Shown in pieces: positions 16,520 through 25,528 of a stretch of 64,000 bases of DNA. This DNA is from Terriglobia bacterium (GTDB taxonomy: Bacteria > Acidobacteriota > Terriglobia > Acidiferrales > UBA7541). Every line of letters starts with the position of its first letter. The stretch's first letter is position 1. Both the position numbers and the translations under genes were made by a program. Under the pieces are notes generated by a model, which saw only the letters and a list, made by a program, of their open reading frames with translations, did no database searches and was not told the DNA's origin. Location: contig JAIQGD010000001.1 in the NCBI GenBank assembly GCA_020072765.1, forward strand, positions 90,071 through 154,070, given 5' to 3'.

Positions 16520-17815
16520 CTAATCTTCGACGTTGCGGATCACCCGGCGCAGCAGCGCCGCCAGGTCGATCGCGTGCACGCTGCCGCTGCCCGCCAAATC
16601 CAGAGCGTGCGCCGCCGCCGCTCCCATGGCGATGCACGGCCCCATCACGCGCACGCTCGATAGCGCCGCCGCGTCTCCATCAATACACCGTCCCGCCGCC
16701 ACGACGTTGTCCGCATCCGCTGGAACAAGGCTGCCCATCGGTACGTAGTGAACGTGATCCTCTCCGAAGGGCTCCCACACATAGCCTTCCGGCTGGGGAT
16801 GCAGTTCGATCGGCCAGGCGGTTCGCGCGATGGCGTCGCTGAAGCGCGTGCCCGCCCGCACCTCGTCCGCCGTCAGCTGATGTCGCCCGACAATCCAGCG
16901 TGTCTGGCGAATTCCGGGCAGGCCATAAGCGCGCACCGTTGCCTGGCCAAAGGCGCCGGGAAATTCACTCTTGAGAAAGCCGACGACACGGTCCGCCTGC
17001 TCCTTGCCTTCGAGGGCCTTCTCGCTGGCTCCCACCGCATCGAGCGGGGTCTGCACGTGCGTCATATTGATGACTGCCGTTCCCCTCTTGGGGAAGAAGA
17101 AGGCAAAACCATCCTGCCGGACCAGCCCGTATTCGCGCGCTTTTTTGCGCAGACGCTCGCTGTAATCCGTCGGGCTCGGCTTGTGCTCTTCATTCAGATT
17201 TTCGAGCACCACCATTTGCGAGCCGTAAATGGGTTGATCGGGCACGCGGCACGGCAGTCCTGCCTGCCAGACCAGCGCCGCGTCTCCCGTCGCTTCCACG
17301 TAACCCGTCGCTTGGATTGACAAATCCCCGTACCGCGTCGCCACCGACAGATCCGCGATCCGGCGATTTTCCAGCCGCGCCCCCCTCAGCACCGCCCCGA
17401 GCACCACCTGGATCCCCGCCTTGTGAACCGCGTTTTCCACCCACCGCCCCAGAGCCACTTCGTCGTAGTAGACGGTGGACGTCATCGCCCCTGCGATCAC
17501 GTGGGCCGACCCCTGCGCGCCCAGATCGCGGAGAATGTCGTCGGCAATCCCGTGGGTGAGCTGGCGCCGCGAGGGCGCGTTCGAGAACAGCCCGCAGAAC
17601 GTGCCGATGATCGAGTTGACCGCCTGGCCTCCCAGGCTCGGCAGGCCATCGACCAGAATCACCCTGCGCCCCAGGCGGGCTGCCTCCAAAGCGGCGGAGA
17701 CGCCGGATATGCCAGCGCCCACCACGCAGATGTCGGCCTCGATGCGCGGCGCGGGAGTATCCTTGGGTTTAACCGCGACTCGGATGGGCAGGTTGCTCGA
17801 CACGCCTTCCAGCAT
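16520..17815 (-). CDS. FAD-dependent oxidoreductase
   Basis: The product is 431 residues. A Rossmann FAD-binding motif V-V-G-A-G-I-S-G-V-S-A-A begins near residue 30, and a closing FAD motif near the C-terminus (D-A-D-N-V-V-A-A-G-R-C-I-D-G-D) matches the FAD_oxidored (PF12831) group. The middle contains G-Y-V-E-A-T-G-D-A-A-L-V-W-Q-A-G, also typical. The substrate is not known. Position at the head of the AcnX operon suggests it oxidises the compound before or after dehydration. ATG 17815 was chosen since GGAG lies 8 bases upstream; the longer frame to 17896 adds a polar unmatched N-terminus. Confidence 0.82.
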   Translation of the reverse strand: MLEGVSSNLPIRVAVKPKDTPAPRIEADICVVGAGISGVSAALEAARLGRRVILVDGLPSLGGQAVNSIIGTFCGLFSNAPSRRQLTHGIADDILRDLGAQGSAHVIAGAMTSTVYYDEVALGRWVENAVHKAGIQVVLGAVLRGARLENRRIADLSVATRYGDLSIQATGYVEATGDAALVWQAGLPCRVPDQPIYGSQMVVLENLNEEHKPSPTDYSERLRKKAREYGLVRQDGFAFFFPKRGTAVINMTHVQTPLDAVGASEKALEGKEQADRVVGFLKSEFPGAFGQATVRAYGLPGIRQTRWIVGRHQLTADEVRAGTRFSDAIARTAWPIELHPQPEGYVWEPFGEDHVHYVPMGSLVPADADNVVAAGRCIDGDAAALSSVRVMGPCIAMGAAAAHALDLAGSGSVHAIDLAALLRRVIRNVED

Positions 17816-18092
17816 TCCAGGTTCTCCTTCCGAAATCTCGCGGGCGTTCGATTCCTCAGGCGTCCAGCGTCCGTCCCCACGCTCGGCGCTTGCCACTAGG
17901 AATCACGGGCAAACGCGCCGAAGCCATCCGCCCACCTCAACGGATCGCGGCGGGACGGATTGTATCACCACTGGCGAACAGTATAGAAAACCGCACCCTT
18001 TCGGCGGCGCAGCCGCACTCAACCTGCCGTGTGACTTTGCCGCGGGAAAACTGCTACACTTTTCCTTTGCACCGGAGCACGCTCGTGCCCGT

Positions 18093-19334
18093 GTGAAGAT
18101 TTGGCCTTGCCGGTGTACATTGACCCTTGATTGCCAAGACGGGAGCGCACGGACCGCGGGGATAGCCGCTCCCTCCCCTGTGGAAGCGGCTCTCGAAGGT
18201 GTCGCGCAGGGGCGAATCGCCTCCCGCGAAGAAGCCCTTCTGCTGCTTGAAACCGCTCCGCTGGCTGCCCTGCTCGAAACCGCCCAAACCGTGCGCGAGC
18301 GGGCGAAGGGCCGCACCGTCACCTTCTCAAAAAAGGTCTTCATCCCCCTGACGCATCTCTGCCGGGACTACTGCGGCTATTGCACCTTCCGGTCCGACCC
18401 CGAAGCCGGCGTAGCGCCCTACATGACGCCGGACGAAGTTCTGGCTGCGGCCGAAGCCGGGCGTCGCGCGGGATGCAAGGAAGCTCTATTCAGCTTGGGC
18501 GATCAGCCGGAAGCCATCTTCCCCGAGGCCAAAGCGTTCCTGAAAAAGCTGGGCTTCGATCGCACGCTCGATTATCTCGCCGCGATGACGCAGCTTGTCC
18601 TCGACGAAACCGGCCTGCTCCCGCACTGCAATCCCGGCCTGATGAGCGCCGCCGATCTTCGCACGCTGCGGGAATCGAATGTCAGCATGGGGCTGATGCT
18701 CGAAACCGCCAGCCCCCGGCTGGCACGCGCCCAAGGGCCGCACTGGAAGGCTCCGGACAAAGTCCCCTCGCTTCGCTTGCGAACCCTCGAAGACGCCGGG
18801 CAACTGTCGATTGCCTTTACGACGGGCCTCCTCATCGGCATCGGCGAAACGCTCGAAGAGCGCGTCGATTCCCTGCTCGCCATCCGCCGCCTCCACGAGA
18901 CCTATGGCCACATCCAGGAAGTGATCGTCCAGCCGTTTCGCACCAAGCCGGGGACGCGCATGTCGCTGGCGCCGGAGCCTTCGACCGAGGATTTGCTGAG
19001 GACGCTCGCCATCGCCCGGCTGATTTTCGGCGGCGAAATGAATCTGCAATCTCCGCCCAACCTCCTCTCGCACGATTACCCCGTGCTGCTTGGCGCGGGG
19101 ATCAACGACTGGGGCGGCATTTCTCCGGTAACCAGGGATTTCATCAATCCCGAGGCGGCCTGGCCGCAGATTCCCGTGCTTACTGAAAAAACTTCCGCCG
19201 CGGGATTCGTTCTGCGCGAGCGCCTGGCGATTTATCCTGAATTTTCGTCGCGCCCGGAATTTATCGCCGCGCGCGTTCAATCTCATTTGCAACCATTCCG
19301 GGCACAGGACGGCTATGCCCAATCGGAAGTGTGA
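18093..19334 (+). CDS. cofG: FO synthase subunit 1 (CofG), radical SAM
   Basis: CofG and CofH together make the deazaflavin FO (7,8-didemethyl-8-hydroxy-5-deazariboflavin), the chromophore of coenzyme F420. The radical SAM cluster motif C-R-D-Y-C-G-Y-C is preceded by F-I-P-L-T-H-L, the CofG hallmark. V-Q-P-F-R-T-K-P-G-T and the C-terminal D-W-G-G-I-S-P-V-T are also diagnostic. The start is uncertain: in-frame GTG 18093, TTG 18120 or GTG 18180 are candidates, none with a strong ribosome-binding site. With GTG 18180 the length is 384, near the family norm. The gene is separated from cofH by 3 bases and heads cofGHDC. Confidence 0.93.
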   Translation: MKIWPCRCTLTLDCQDGSARTAGIAAPSPVEAALEGVAQGRIASREEALLLLETAPLAALLETAQTVRERAKGRTVTFSKKVFIPLTHLCRDYCGYCTFRSDPEAGVAPYMTPDEVLAAAEAGRRAGCKEALFSLGDQPEAIFPEAKAFLKKLGFDRTLDYLAAMTQLVLDETGLLPHCNPGLMSAADLRTLRESNVSMGLMLETASPRLARAQGPHWKAPDKVPSLRLRTLEDAGQLSIAFTTGLLIGIGETLEERVDSLLAIRRLHETYGHIQEVIVQPFRTKPGTRMSLAPEPSTEDLLRTLAIARLIFGGEMNLQSPPNLLSHDYPVLLGAGINDWGGISPVTRDFINPEAAWPQIPVLTEKTSAAGFVLRERLAIYPEFSSRPEFIAARVQSHLQPFRAQDGYAQSEV

Positions 19335-19337
19335 CCC

Positions 19338-20585
19338 ATGCTGAAGGCATTCCATTCCCGCTGGCAAGACGTTCCCTGGGAGCAGGCGCTCAACGCCGCC
19401 ACTCCGGCCGTCGCCCGCGCTCTCGAAACATCGCTCAACGGAAAGGATCTGACGTTCGAAGAAGGCCTCGTATTGGCCAGCGCCAGCGGAGACGACCTTC
19501 GCGCCGTGGTCAAGATTGCCGACGAGCTCCGCCGCCGTGTGGTGGGCGACCGCGTCACCTACATCGTGAACCGCAACCTGAACTTCACCAATGTCTGCAT
19601 CGTGGGCTGCGCGTTTTGCGGATTCGGCCGCGGCCCGCATGCCCCCGACGCCTATTTTCATTCGCCCGAATCGCTCGCCGCCAAAGCCGCCGAGGCGGTT
19701 GAGCGCGGCGCCACCGAAGTGTGCATCCAGGGCGGCCTGCCCCGCTCGCTCGACGGCAACTATTACGCCGAGCTTCTGCGCGCCATCAAATCGCGCCTGC
19801 CGGACCTGCATCTGCACGCCTATTCGCCCATGGAAATCATGTACGGCGTCGAAAAGACGGGCATGGCCCTGCCCGACTACCTCCGCATGCTCAAGGAAGC
19901 CGGACTCGGCAGCATCCCGGGAACCGCGGCGGAAATCCTCGACGACGACCTGCGCCGGCTCCTGAGCCCCAACAAACTGAAGGTCCCCCAGTGGATCGAG
20001 GTGATTCGCGCGGCGCATGCGCTGGGCATTCCCTCGACTTCCACCATGATGTACGGCCACGCCGAGCAGCCGCACCACTGGGTGCGCCATCTGCTCCTGC
20101 TCCGCCAAATTCAAATGGACACCGGCGGATTCACGGAATTCGTCCCCTTGGGCTTCATCCATTCCCAGACCCGGCTGTTCCGCTCCGGCCGCGCGCGCGC
20201 CGGAAGTTCGCTTGCCGAGCACCTGCTGGTGCACGCGCTGGCGCGCATCCTTTTGCACGGCCACATTTCCAATATCCAGGTGTCTTGGGTCAAACTCGGT
20301 TTTGAAGGCGCCCTGGCCTGCCTTGAAGCCGGCGCAAACGATTTTGGCGGCACGCTGATGGAGGAAAGCATCTCCAAATCCGCGGGCGCCACCTTCGGCG
20401 AGTATGTCTCGCCCGGCGAACTCCGCGCGCTGATCCGGACGATTCACCGCACGCCCGCCGAGCGCACCACAACCTATAAGATCCGCAAGGTGTTCGAACA
20501 CGCGGACGCCGGCGAGTTCTTGCCGCTGGAGCGCATCCCGGCGCAGGCCGAAACTCCCGCGCCTGCGGAGCAAGTGGGCTACTGA
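19338..20585 (+). CDS. cofH: FO synthase subunit 2 (CofH), radical SAM
   Basis: This 415-residue protein carries the radical SAM motif C-I-V-G-C-A-F-C after N-L-N-F-T-N-V, and the family patterns I-Q-G-G-L-P, H-A-Y-S-P-M-E and H-I-Q-V-S-W-like N-I-Q-V-S-W-V-K-L-G. It links tyrosine-derived hydroxybenzyl to 5-amino-6-ribitylamino-uracil, with CofG closing the ring. The two activities are split into two proteins here, unlike the fused FbiC of actinobacteria. The TGA overlaps the cofD ATG by one base. Confidence 0.95.
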   Translation: MLKAFHSRWQDVPWEQALNAATPAVARALETSLNGKDLTFEEGLVLASASGDDLRAVVKIADELRRRVVGDRVTYIVNRNLNFTNVCIVGCAFCGFGRGPHAPDAYFHSPESLAAKAAEAVERGATEVCIQGGLPRSLDGNYYAELLRAIKSRLPDLHLHAYSPMEIMYGVEKTGMALPDYLRMLKEAGLGSIPGTAAEILDDDLRRLLSPNKLKVPQWIEVIRAAHALGIPSTSTMMYGHAEQPHHWVRHLLLLRQIQMDTGGFTEFVPLGFIHSQTRLFRSGRARAGSSLAEHLLVHALARILLHGHISNIQVSWVKLGFEGALACLEAGANDFGGTLMEESISKSAGATFGEYVSPGELRALIRTIHRTPAERTTTYKIRKVFEHADAGEFLPLERIPAQAETPAPAEQVGY

Positions 20586-21535
20586 TGGCGATCGTCGCAC
20601 TGGCCGGGGGCATTGGCGCGTCGAAGCTGTTGTTGGGGCTCAGCCGCGCGATGGACCCGCGCGAGCTGACCGTCATCGTCAACACCGGCGACGACATCGT
20701 TCTGCACGGCCTTTCGATCTCTCCCGATCTCGATATCGTCACCTATACGCTGGCCGGTTTGGTGAATCCCGACACCGGCTGGGGCTTCCCCGATGAAACC
20801 TTTCGCACCCTCGACCAGCTCGCGGTTTACGGCCGCCCCGGATGGTTCCATCTCGGCGACCGCGATCTGGCCACGCACATCCATCGCACCGCCCTGCTCC
20901 GCGCCGGGTCGCGGCTCTCGGAGGTGGCCGAATCCATCCGGCAATCGCTGGGTGTCGCATCAACCATCCTCCCCATGAGCGACCAGCCCGTACCCACGAT
21001 CATCGAAACTGAACTCGGGCGACTTCATTTTCAGGAATACCTGGTCGAGCGCCGCGCCGAGCCGGTCGTTCGAGCCATCTCGTTCGACGGCATCGAACAC
21101 GCGCGGCCGGCCCCCGGCGTCCTTGAATCGATCGAGCGCGCTTCAAGCATCATCCTCTGCCCGAGCAATCCGCTGATCAGCGTGGGGCCCATTCTCGCGG
21201 TCCCGGGCGTGCGCGAAGCCCTGCGCAAGCGCCGCCGGAATGTTCTCGCCGTCTGCCCCATCGTGGGCGGCAAATCCTTGAAAGGGCCGTCCGACCGGAT
21301 GCTCGCGCAATTGGGACTGGAAGTTTCCGCCTGCGGCGTCGCGCGGATGTATCAGGACATTTGCGCCACGTTGGTGATCGATCCCGTCGATAGCGCGCAA
21401 AGCGCCATGATCGAATCCCTGGGCATGAAGGCCCTGGTCTACCCAACGGTGATGCGCACGCTGGATGACAAAGAACGCCTCGCGCGCGAAATTCTGCGCT
21501 TCTCCGCAAACCAAGCTACGGGAGTTTCGGCATGA
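20585..21535 (+). CDS. cofD: 2-phospho-L-lactate (or PEP) transferase CofD/FbiA
   Basis: CofD transfers the phospho-acid part from the guanylylated intermediate onto FO to give F420-0 or its dehydro form. The 316-residue product begins with the nucleotide-binding L-A-G-G-I-G-A-S-K-L-L-L-G-L, followed by V-N-T-G-D-D-I-V-L-H-G-L, and later C-P-S-N-P-L-I-S-V-G-P-I, all strongly conserved in CofD. ATG overlaps the cofH stop and its TGA overlaps the cofC ATG, indicating tight translational coupling. Confidence 0.95.
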   Translation: MAIVALAGGIGASKLLLGLSRAMDPRELTVIVNTGDDIVLHGLSISPDLDIVTYTLAGLVNPDTGWGFPDETFRTLDQLAVYGRPGWFHLGDRDLATHIHRTALLRAGSRLSEVAESIRQSLGVASTILPMSDQPVPTIIETELGRLHFQEYLVERRAEPVVRAISFDGIEHARPAPGVLESIERASSIILCPSNPLISVGPILAVPGVREALRKRRRNVLAVCPIVGGKSLKGPSDRMLAQLGLEVSACGVARMYQDICATLVIDPVDSAQSAMIESLGMKALVYPTVMRTLDDKERLAREILRFSANQATGVSA

Positions 21536-22146
21536 AGGCCATCCTGATACCTGTGAAAGAATTCCGCGAGGCCAAGAAGCGTCTGGCTCCGCATTTCCCT
21601 CCCGCCGAACGCGCCGCCCTCGCCGAAGCCATGTGTGAGGATTTCTTCCGCGTCGTGGCCGCCACGCGCTGCGCCGACCGCGTGTTCGTCATCAGCAAAG
21701 AACCGGGCGCTCTCACGCGGGCGGAAGCACTCGGCTGGGAAACGATCGTCGAATCTCACCAGACATCGGAAAGCGACTCGGTGGACGCCGGAGCGCGCTA
21801 CTGCGCCGAGCAGGGCGTGGAAGCTCTTCTTCGCCTGCCCGTCGATCTGCCGTTGGTCGAACCCGCGGACATCGAGTCGGTCTTCGCGAACTTGGAAGCC
21901 GCGCCCACCGCTGTGCTCGTTCCTTCCAGCGACGGCACAGGCACCAACGCCCTGCTGCGTTCGCCGGCGGTTCTCATCCGCGTCCTGCGAAACCCGCGCC
22001 TGGAATTGGATATTGATGAACTGGAGGATCTGCGGCAGCTGGCCGACCGGCTCCGCCCCGATTCCGCCACCGCCCGATGGCTCGCCGAATGCGACCTTTC
22101 TACGAGCCCGAATTTCTCACCACAAGTTCAACAGAACCACCCGTAG
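21532..22146 (+). CDS. cofC: 2-phospho-L-lactate guanylyltransferase CofC
   Basis: CofC guanylylates the C3 phospho-acid used by CofD. The 204-residue protein has the nucleotidyltransferase-like start I-L-I-P-V-K-E-F-R-E-A-K-K-R-L and the family motifs L-P-V-D-L-P-L-V and S-S-D-G-T-G-T-N-A-L-L. The 4-base ATGA overlap with cofD supports the start. No gamma-glutamyl ligase (cofE/fbiB) follows, so the polyglutamate tail must be added by an enzyme encoded elsewhere. Whether the substrate is phospholactate, PEP or 3-phosphoglycerate cannot be told by eye. Confidence 0.93.
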   Translation: MKAILIPVKEFREAKKRLAPHFPPAERAALAEAMCEDFFRVVAATRCADRVFVISKEPGALTRAEALGWETIVESHQTSESDSVDAGARYCAEQGVEALLRLPVDLPLVEPADIESVFANLEAAPTAVLVPSSDGTGTNALLRSPAVLIRVLRNPRLELDIDELEDLRQLADRLRPDSATARWLAECDLSTSPNFSPQVQQNHP

Positions 22147-22347
22147 CCGTTGATCCACCAGCGATGCTATTTCTGACAGTTTGCCCGTAGGGACATCCCG
22201 CGGATCATGCGGGACCGTGCCCGCATCCAGCCCACCAGCACCCGCCATTTCGCTTCCCGCGCCCGTGCCATGTCCGATAATCCCCCGGCTGATTTTGGCC
22301 ACCCTCCCCGGCGAATGAGGGTATAAGCAGGGAGAGGTGCCTTCACC

Positions 22348-23613
22348 ATGAGTTCTGGCCATCACCACGATCCTCATCCCTTAAGACCTACGACGAAAGT
22401 ACTGACGGAAGGTTACGATCCACGGCTCTCGGTCGGCTCGGCGCGCCCCGCCGTCTTTCGCAGCTCGACCTATGTGTTCCCCAGCCCGGAGGCCGCCGAG
22501 CGCTCGTTTGACATCGCCACCGGCCGCGCCCAAGTCGCCGCGGGAGAGAGCACCAACCTGATCTACGCGCGCTTCAACCACCCGAACGCCCAGATCCTTG
22601 AAGAACAGATTCTGAATCTCGAGCCGGGCGCGCATGCCGCGCTGGCCTTCAATTCCGGCATGGCCGCCATCATGACCTCGCTCCTGGCTCTCCTGCGTCC
22701 GGGACAATCGGTCGTCTACACCGTTCCGATCTACGGCGGCACGCAGCATTTCATTCAGGACTATTTGTCGAAATGGGGCGTGACCGGCATTCCCGTGCTG
22801 TCGGGCCGCGGCGATCTGCTCGCCGGCGCCATCCACTCCACCAAGGACCTCGGCGCCGTGCTGCTGGAAACCCCCGCCAATCCCACGCTCGTGATGACCG
22901 ACATCCGCCAGGCCTGCAAAGCCGCCGCAGCCCGCAAACTTTCGCCCGGCGAAGCGCGTCCCCCGGTGCTCGTCGACAACACGCTGCTTGGCCCCACCTT
23001 TCAGCATCCGCTTTCGCTGGGAGCGGACCTGGTGGTTTATTCCGGAACGAAATATCTTTCGGGCTTCAGCGACATGCTGGCGGGAATCGTGCTGGCGGCG
23101 GACCCGGAGCTAATTCGCAAGATCCGGCCGGCGCGCGGGCTTTTCGGCAACATTCTCCAGCCGGACGAGTGCTGGATGCTGGGCGGCCGCCTGCCCACCG
23201 TGCACCTGCGCATGAACCGCGCCAGCAAAAACGCCCAGCGCATCGCCGAACGCCTGGCACAGCATCCCAAGCTAAAGCGCGTGCTCTACCCGACGCTTTT
23301 CACCGATCCGGAGCAGAAGCGCATTTTCGCCGAGCAGTGTGATTTCCCTGGCGCGATGTTTTCCATCGAACTGCTGGGCGGCAAGAAGGCGGCCTTCGAC
23401 TTTCTGCGGAACCTCCACATCGCGCGCAATGCCGTCTCGCTCGGAGGCGTGGAAACCCTGGCCTGCCATCCCAAGACCACCACGCATTCCGGCTTCACCG
23501 AACAGGAATCCGCCACCGCTGGCATCACCGACGGCCTGGTGCGCGTCTCCATCGGCATTGAACATTGGCGCGACCTGCTGGAGGAATTCGAGCAGTCCCT
23601 CGCCGCCGTCTGA
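22348..23613 (+). CDS. PLP-dependent Cys/Met metabolism enzyme (cystathionine gamma-synthase/methionine gamma-lyase family)
   Basis: The 421-residue protein has the fold-type I signatures of this family: S-S-T-Y-V-F-P-S near the N-terminus, A-L-A-F-N-S-G-M-A-A-I, V-Y-T-V-P-I-Y-G-G-T, E-T-P-A-N-P-T-L and the PLP lysine K235 in Y-S-G-T-K-Y-L-S-G. The C-terminus has S-L-G-G-V-E-T-L-A-C-H-P. It could act as cystathionine gamma-synthase, O-acetylhomoserine sulfhydrylase or methionine gamma-lyase; the sequence alone does not separate them. A His-rich N-terminus (S-G-H-H-H-D-P-H) precedes the core. It stands alone downstream of cofC, with a 200-base gap. Confidence 0.85.
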   Translation: MSSGHHHDPHPLRPTTKVLTEGYDPRLSVGSARPAVFRSSTYVFPSPEAAERSFDIATGRAQVAAGESTNLIYARFNHPNAQILEEQILNLEPGAHAALAFNSGMAAIMTSLLALLRPGQSVVYTVPIYGGTQHFIQDYLSKWGVTGIPVLSGRGDLLAGAIHSTKDLGAVLLETPANPTLVMTDIRQACKAAAARKLSPGEARPPVLVDNTLLGPTFQHPLSLGADLVVYSGTKYLSGFSDMLAGIVLAADPELIRKIRPARGLFGNILQPDECWMLGGRLPTVHLRMNRASKNAQRIAERLAQHPKLKRVLYPTLFTDPEQKRIFAEQCDFPGAMFSIELLGGKKAAFDFLRNLHIARNAVSLGGVETLACHPKTTTHSGFTEQESATAGITDGLVRVSIGIEHWRDLLEEFEQSLAAV

Positions 23614-23708
23614 CCCGCGAAGCGTGGCCCCGGGACATTCCCGGTGAACCTCTGGCCGCCATCCTGCATCGCCAATGAGATATGCTAATGCATGGAGGAC
23701 CACCGGGA

Positions 23709-25451
23709 ATGAAGGAAGCCGAAAGGCCATCCAGCGCAGCTTGGTGGAAGGCACCGCAACGACAGTGGGCTTCGCTTTTGCAGGAGCGTGAAGAGCAAGT
23801 CTTCCTGGTCCTGACGCTGCTAATCGGCGCATTCGTGGGCGCCATCGTGGTCGCTTTTATTCTGCTCACCGAGCGATTTGGCGCGCGACTTTACCCTGCC
23901 GGTGGTGCCGCCTGGCGCCGGCTGCTGGTTCCGATGATCGGTTCTCTGGGGATGGGTTACCTGCTGTCCCGCTACTTTCCCGATGCTCGCGGCAGTGGCG
24001 TGCCGCAAACAAAAGCGGCCTTGTACGCCCGGGAAGGCCGCATCACGTTGGGCACGGTTTTCGGGAAATTCTTTTGCACCTCAGCGACATTGGCCAGCGG
24101 AATCCCCCTGGGACGCGAGGGCCCGGCCGTGCAGGTGGGCGCGGGACTGGCGTCCGTGCTGGGTCAAAAGCTGGGCCTGCGGCCCGAAAAAGTGAAGGCG
24201 CTCCTGCCGGTGGGAGCAGCGGCAGCGATCGCGGCTGCGTTCAATACGCCTCTCGCGGCCGTGCTGTTCGCTCTCGAGGAAGTCGTCGGCGATCTTCATG
24301 CGCCGGTGCTGGGGTCGGTCGTTCTAGCCTCCGCTACTTCCTGGGCGGTGCTCCGCCTGTTGCTTGGAAACGACCCTCTTTTTCAGATGCCGCAATACCA
24401 ACTGGTGAGTCCGGTGGAGTTGGTGGTGTATGCCGTCCTAGGAGTGGCCGGGGGGCTGCTGTCAGTGGCTTTTACGAAGCTCCTTCTCGGTATGCGCGAG
24501 CGCTTTCAGCAATTCCCCCGAAAAACCGTTTGGTTCCAGCCGCTCGCAGGCGGCTTGGTGGTTGGGATCATGGGCTGGTTTGTGCCTCAAGTGCTCGGTG
24601 TAGGCTACAAGCATGTCGGCGGAGCCTTGAACGGCGAGATGGCGGTAAGGCTGATGGTTCTGCTGCTGATCCTCAAGCTTCTGGCTGTGACCACCAGCTA
24701 TGCTTCGGGCAACGCCGGCGGCATATTCGGACCGAGCCTGTTTATGGGCGCGATGCTGGGCGGGATCGTGGGCCACGTGGCGCACGGCCTATCGCCAGCT
24801 CACGTCGCCAATCCTGGTGCCTATGCCCTCGTCGGCATGGGAACAGCGTTTGCCGGCATTGTGCGCGCCCCGATGACGTCCGTCGTCATGATTTTCGAGA
24901 TCACCCGCGACTACGCGGTCATCGTTCCCCTGATGATTTCCAATTTGGTCAGCTTCTTCATCTCCTCACGCCTGCAACGCCAGCCCATCTACGAAGTCTT
25001 GGCGCGTCAGGACGGCATTCATTTACCAAGCGCCGAAACACGTCAGGAGCAGGGGCAACGCCAGGTGATCCAAGCCATCCGCGCGGCCACCGAGATTCTT
25101 GCCGCGCGGATGACCGTCGAGGAGGCTCTCGCCAAAACACAATCGAGCCGGTATCGCAGTTGGCCCGTGACCGATGAGCGCGGAGTGGTCGGCATGGTTA
25201 GCTGGAGCAGTCTCCAGCACGCCCTGGCCGAAGGCGCCGCTACGAAACGGCTGGCTGAGATGGTTGACTCACGTGATTTTCCCCATGTGCACGCGGATCA
25301 GTCGTTTCATTTTGCGCTCGAGCGGATGGGGGTGGCCCGACTGGACGCCCTGCCGGTAGTCAGCCGCGCCGACGTGCACAAACTGGAAGGCATCGTGACC
25401 CTGCACGATGTCTTGAAGTCCTATGGCGTCGGTCGGCAAGGATCTGATTGA
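23709..25451 (+). CDS. clcA: ClC-family H+/Cl- antiporter with C-terminal CBS pair
   Basis: The membrane part has all three ClC selectivity signatures: G-S-G-V-P-Q, G-R-E-G-P and G-N-A-G-G-I-F-G-P. The Glu in G-R-E-G-P is the gating residue, and L-E-E-V provides the internal proton Glu, so antiport rather than channel activity is expected. The last 130 residues form two CBS domains (M-T-V-E-E-A-L onwards), possibly nucleotide-regulated. ATG 23709 follows GGAGG by 10 bases; upstream ATGs at 23682 and 23688 lack a site. Total 580 residues. The context does not reveal a specific role; acid resistance or osmotic balance are possible. Confidence 0.9.
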   Translation: MKEAERPSSAAWWKAPQRQWASLLQEREEQVFLVLTLLIGAFVGAIVVAFILLTERFGARLYPAGGAAWRRLLVPMIGSLGMGYLLSRYFPDARGSGVPQTKAALYAREGRITLGTVFGKFFCTSATLASGIPLGREGPAVQVGAGLASVLGQKLGLRPEKVKALLPVGAAAAIAAAFNTPLAAVLFALEEVVGDLHAPVLGSVVLASATSWAVLRLLLGNDPLFQMPQYQLVSPVELVVYAVLGVAGGLLSVAFTKLLLGMRERFQQFPRKTVWFQPLAGGLVVGIMGWFVPQVLGVGYKHVGGALNGEMAVRLMVLLLILKLLAVTTSYASGNAGGIFGPSLFMGAMLGGIVGHVAHGLSPAHVANPGAYALVGMGTAFAGIVRAPMTSVVMIFEITRDYAVIVPLMISNLVSFFISSRLQRQPIYEVLARQDGIHLPSAETRQEQGQRQVIQAIRAATEILAARMTVEEALAKTQSSRYRSWPVTDERGVVGMVSWSSLQHALAEGAATKRLAEMVDSRDFPHVHADQSFHFALERMGVARLDALPVVSRADVHKLEGIVTLHDVLKSYGVGRQGSD

Positions 25452-25528
25452 TAGTCTCGGCGAGACAGACACCTTTCGTTTACCGCGCCTATCGTCGCCA
25501 ATCCGGAAACAAGTCCGGAACCGGCCCA

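Noticed and set aside
18486..20600. 704-codon minus-strand frame
   Set aside because: It is antisense to cofG and cofH, which carry radical SAM motifs. Composition is Arg/Gly/Glu-rich with no recognisable domain.
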